Shown piece after piece: positions 5,565 to 7,470 of a DNA stretch of 7,470 bases. The position numbers and the translations under genes were made by a program. The notes below the pieces were generated by a model. That model searched no databases, was not told the origin of the DNA, and saw nothing but the letters and a program-made list of their open reading frames with translations. How positions within the stretch are numbered: position 1 is the stretch's first letter; each line of letters starts with the position of its first letter. Where the stretch lies: NCBI GenBank assembly GCA_937961295.1, contig CALGOK010000196.1:1-7470 (forward strand). The letters run 5' to 3'. The DNA is from an uncultured Gemmatimonadota bacterium. Its GTDB lineage: Bacteria; Gemmatimonadota; Gemmatimonadetes; Gemmatimonadales; GWC2-71-9.

Positions 5565-7100
5565 ATGCTCCGACGCGAATTCCTCGAGCTCGCCCGAACC
5601 GCCGCGCTCGCTGCCACCGTCCCCACCGCGTGGCGGGTGACCTGGCGCCCCCGGTTCATCGACGACCCGTTCACCCTCGGCGTGGCATCGGGTGATCCCA
5701 CCCCCGACAGCGTGATGCTCTGGACCCGGCTCGCGCCGCGGCCGCTGGAACCCGACTACGGGATGAACCGCACCCGCACGGTGGTGTCGTGGGAAGTGGC
5801 CACCGACGAGGCGTTCGCCAACGTGGTGAGCCAGGGACGCGCCACCGCGGTTCCCGAGCTGGGGCACTCGGTCCACGCCGACGTGCAGGGGCTCGACCCC
5901 GAACGCTGGTACTTCTATCGGTTCACCAGCGGCGACGCGACGTCGCCCATCGGCCGCACCCGCACCGCCCCGCCCGCCGATCGCGACGCGCCGCTGCGAC
6001 TCGGCGTCGCCAGCTGCCAGAACTTCGAGCAGGGATTCTTCACCGCCTACCAGCACATGGCGGCCGAGGAGCTCGACCTCGTCACGCATCTGGGCGACTA
6101 CATCTACGAGTACAGCGGCCGCACCACCAGGCTGCGCACCCACGCGAACCCCGAGATCATCAGCCTCGAGGACTATCGGATCCGCTACGCCCAGTACAAG
6201 GGCGACGAGCACCTCAGGGCCGCGCACGCCCGCTGCCCGTGGCTGGTCACGTGGGACGACCATGAGGTGGACAACAACTACGCCAGCTCTGTTGGCGAGA
6301 ACGGCATGGAGTCGGCCGAGCAGGTCCGCGCCCGCCGGGCGGCGGGATACCAGGCCTGGTGGGAGCACATGCCGGTGCGGGTGGGCCGGGTGCAGTCGTG
6401 GGCCGACCTCACCATCGCTCGACAGGTCCAGTGGGGCGCGCTGGCCGACCTCTGGGTGCTCGACACCCGGCAGTACCGCGCCGACCAGTCGTGCGGCGAT
6501 GGCAACGACGTGGTGCCGTGCGGTGACTGGAACGATCCCGCGCGCACCATGCTCGGCGACACCCAGGAGCGCTGGCTCGTGAACGGGATGGCCCGCTCGC
6601 GCGCCCGCTGGCAGGTGCTGGCGCAGCAGGTGATGATGGCGCCCTACGACTTCCTCGAGGGCAGCGAGCAGCAGGTGTCGATGGACCAGTGGAGCGGCTA
6701 CCCGGTGGCGCGCGACCGGCTGCTCGGCACCATCGCCCAGCGGGCACCCAACCGCACCGTGGTGCTCACCGGCGACATCCACAGCAACTGGGTCAACGAG
6801 CTGTGGCAGAGCTTCAACCGCTTCGAGGCGCCGGTGGTGGCGGCCGAGTTCGTGGGGACGAGCATCTCCTCGGACGGCGACGGGAACGACACCTCGGCAA
6901 GCGTGGAGCGGACCCGCAGCGAGAACCCACACCTCAAGTGGCACAACGCGCGGCGCGGCTACATCCGCTGCGACGTGACACCGACCCAGTGGCGCGCGGA
7001 CTATCGCACGGTGCCGTTCGTCACGCGGCCCGGCGCGCCGGTCGAGACGGCGAGCAGCTGGGTGGTGGAAAACGGGCAACCCGGAATTCAGTCGGCCTGA
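5565..7100 (+). CDS. phoD: PhoD-type alkaline phosphatase/phosphodiesterase, Tat-exported
   Basis: This metallo-enzyme of the PhoD family releases phosphate from phosphomono- and diesters outside the cytoplasm. The protein is 511 residues, normal for the family. It begins MLRREFLELA, a twin-arginine signal with RR at 3-4 and a short Ala-rich core. The N-terminal beta domain (about 36-134) opens with the typical PFTLGVASGDPTPDSVMLWTR. The catalytic domain shows LGVASC (Cys 151), HLGDYIYEY (Asp 178), WDDHEVDNNY (230-239), MDQWSGYP (373-380) and TGDIHSNW (Asp 404, His 406). These are the metal-binding and active-site blocks of the family, whose B. subtilis member uses iron and calcium. The position three after Cys 151 is Phe; Tyr also occurs there in relatives. 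I chose ATG 5565 because it places RR at the N-terminus; an in-frame TTG at 5535 would add ten residues. Neither start has a strong ribosome binding site. No PHO box was identified. Confidence 0.93.
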   Translation: MLRREFLELARTAALAATVPTAWRVTWRPRFIDDPFTLGVASGDPTPDSVMLWTRLAPRPLEPDYGMNRTRTVVSWEVATDEAFANVVSQGRATAVPELGHSVHADVQGLDPERWYFYRFTSGDATSPIGRTRTAPPADRDAPLRLGVASCQNFEQGFFTAYQHMAAEELDLVTHLGDYIYEYSGRTTRLRTHANPEIISLEDYRIRYAQYKGDEHLRAAHARCPWLVTWDDHEVDNNYASSVGENGMESAEQVRARRAAGYQAWWEHMPVRVGRVQSWADLTIARQVQWGALADLWVLDTRQYRADQSCGDGNDVVPCGDWNDPARTMLGDTQERWLVNGMARSRARWQVLAQQVMMAPYDFLEGSEQQVSMDQWSGYPVARDRLLGTIAQRAPNRTVVLTGDIHSNWVNELWQSFNRFEAPVVAAEFVGTSISSDGDGNDTSASVERTRSENPHLKWHNARRGYIRCDVTPTQWRADYRTVPFVTRPGAPVETASSWVVENGQPGIQSA

Positions 7101-7110
7101 GCTGCGACAA

Positions 7111-7170
7111 GGCGAAGGGCGAGGGGCGAGGGGCGCTGGTTGTGCCGCCCCTCGCCCCTCGCCCTTCGCC
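7111..7170. terminator. Perfect 25-bp hairpin between convergent genes
   Basis: The arms 7111-7135 and 7146-7170 are perfectly complementary over 25 bp with a 10-base loop. The position, 10 bases after the phoD stop and 27 bases after the stop of the minus-strand DUF1611 gene, suits a bidirectional transcription stop. No T run follows on either strand, so it may instead be an intergenic repeat that also blocks or stabilises transcripts. The stem is built from GCCCCTC-type units. Confidence 0.65.
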
Positions 7171-7183
7171 CCTCGCCCCTCGC
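7147..7183. repeat. Tandem heptamer GCCCCTC, five units
   Basis: Five head-to-tail heptamers (7147-7181, the third being GCCCTTC) are followed by a partial GC. The first three form the right arm of the hairpin, while inverted copies at 7112-7134 form the left arm. Confidence 0.85.
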
Positions 7184-7196
7184 GCTGTCGCGTCGG

Positions 7197-7470
7197 CTAG
7201 ACCGCCGCCCGCTTGCCTGCGTGTGCTGCATGCGCGGCGGCGAGCGCGTCAAGCAGCGGCGCCGGGTCGAAGCGCACCGGGTCGGTGGCCGGCACACCCG
7301 TCTCCTCGGTGGCGCGGCGGCACGCCTCGCGCGCCTCGTCCTCGGTCATATCGTAGGTGTTGAGCGCGATCCCGACCACCCTGGCGGGATGGACGAGATT
7401 GGCCATCGTCTCGTAGAGCTGCACGTACTCAGCCAGCGGCGGCAGCTCGAGCCACGCCGCCTTGCGGTAG
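7197..7470 (-). CDS. DUF1611 (DgcN-type) protein, C-terminal 90 residues; 5' part outside window
   Basis: The frame enters from the right edge and ends at TAG 7199-7197, so only the last 90 residues are seen. The stretch LPPLAEYVQLYETMANLVHP, followed by ARVVGIALNTYDMTEDEAR and ETGVPATDPVRFDPAPLLDAL, matches the C-terminal region of the DUF1611 family (P-loop-like proteins of about 330-400 residues). One characterised member, DgcN, is a D-glutamate N-acetyltransferase that works with the deacetylase DgcA in D-amino acid use. Whether this protein has that activity cannot be told from its end. It converges on phoD. The Ala/His-rich tail (AAHAAHAGKRAAV) looks unconserved. Confidence 0.82.
   Translation of the reverse strand, partial: YRKAAWLELPPLAEYVQLYETMANLVHPARVVGIALNTYDMTEDEAREACRRATEETGVPATDPVRFDPAPLLDALAAAHAAHAGKRAAV

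Noticed and set aside
5265..7079. Minus-strand open frame of 604 codons opposite phoD
   Set aside because: phoD motifs on the plus strand are unmistakable. The antisense translation is typical GC-shadow sequence.
7147..7183. CRISPR-like array
   Set aside because: The repeats are only seven bases with no spacers; this is a simple tandem repeat.

Overview
This is a very GC-rich bacterial window whose coding sequences use almost only G or C at third codon positions. Gene content, protein style and repeats fit Gemmatimonadota or a similar soil/sediment lineage: a secreted protein related to the GWxTD family, a PhoD-type Tat phosphatase, a DUF1611 protein, and G/C-rich heptamer repeats between genes. 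This placement is an inference from style, not from a marker gene.

Layout. The left part (1-2470) is a minus-strand gene group read right to left: a 60-64 residue hypothetical protein, an MscS-type mechanosensitive channel, and cysteinyl-tRNA synthetase (cysS). cysS starts with GTG inside the stop of the channel gene (GTGA overlap) and leaves the window before its stop. Between 2471 and 2807 there is no convincing gene, but two large imperfect palindromes lie side by side. From 2808 to 5096 (minus) is a 762-residue secreted protein with a helical-repeat N-terminal part, a diverged GWxTD-like core and a beta-rich C-terminal domain. The divergent intergenic region 5097-5564 holds a near-perfect 33-bp inverted repeat, two smaller hairpins and a block of GCCCCTC heptamers. 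From 5565 to 7100 (plus) is a PhoD-type alkaline phosphatase/phosphodiesterase with a twin-arginine signal. It converges on the 3' end of a DUF1611 (DgcN-type) gene (7197 to the right edge, minus). The 96-bp gap between them holds a perfect 25-bp hairpin made of the same heptamers.

How the parts fit. The channel gene and cysS are probably translationally coupled. The other genes look like independent housekeeping or envelope functions, and I see no sign that they form one pathway. The most notable content is the set of non-coding repeats and palindromes. One heptamer block continues into the open cysS frame at the left edge and is followed by the same 12-mer as a heptamer block upstream of phoD. 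I see no CRISPR array, tRNA, rRNA, transposase, prophage or defence gene, and no clear new multi-gene system.
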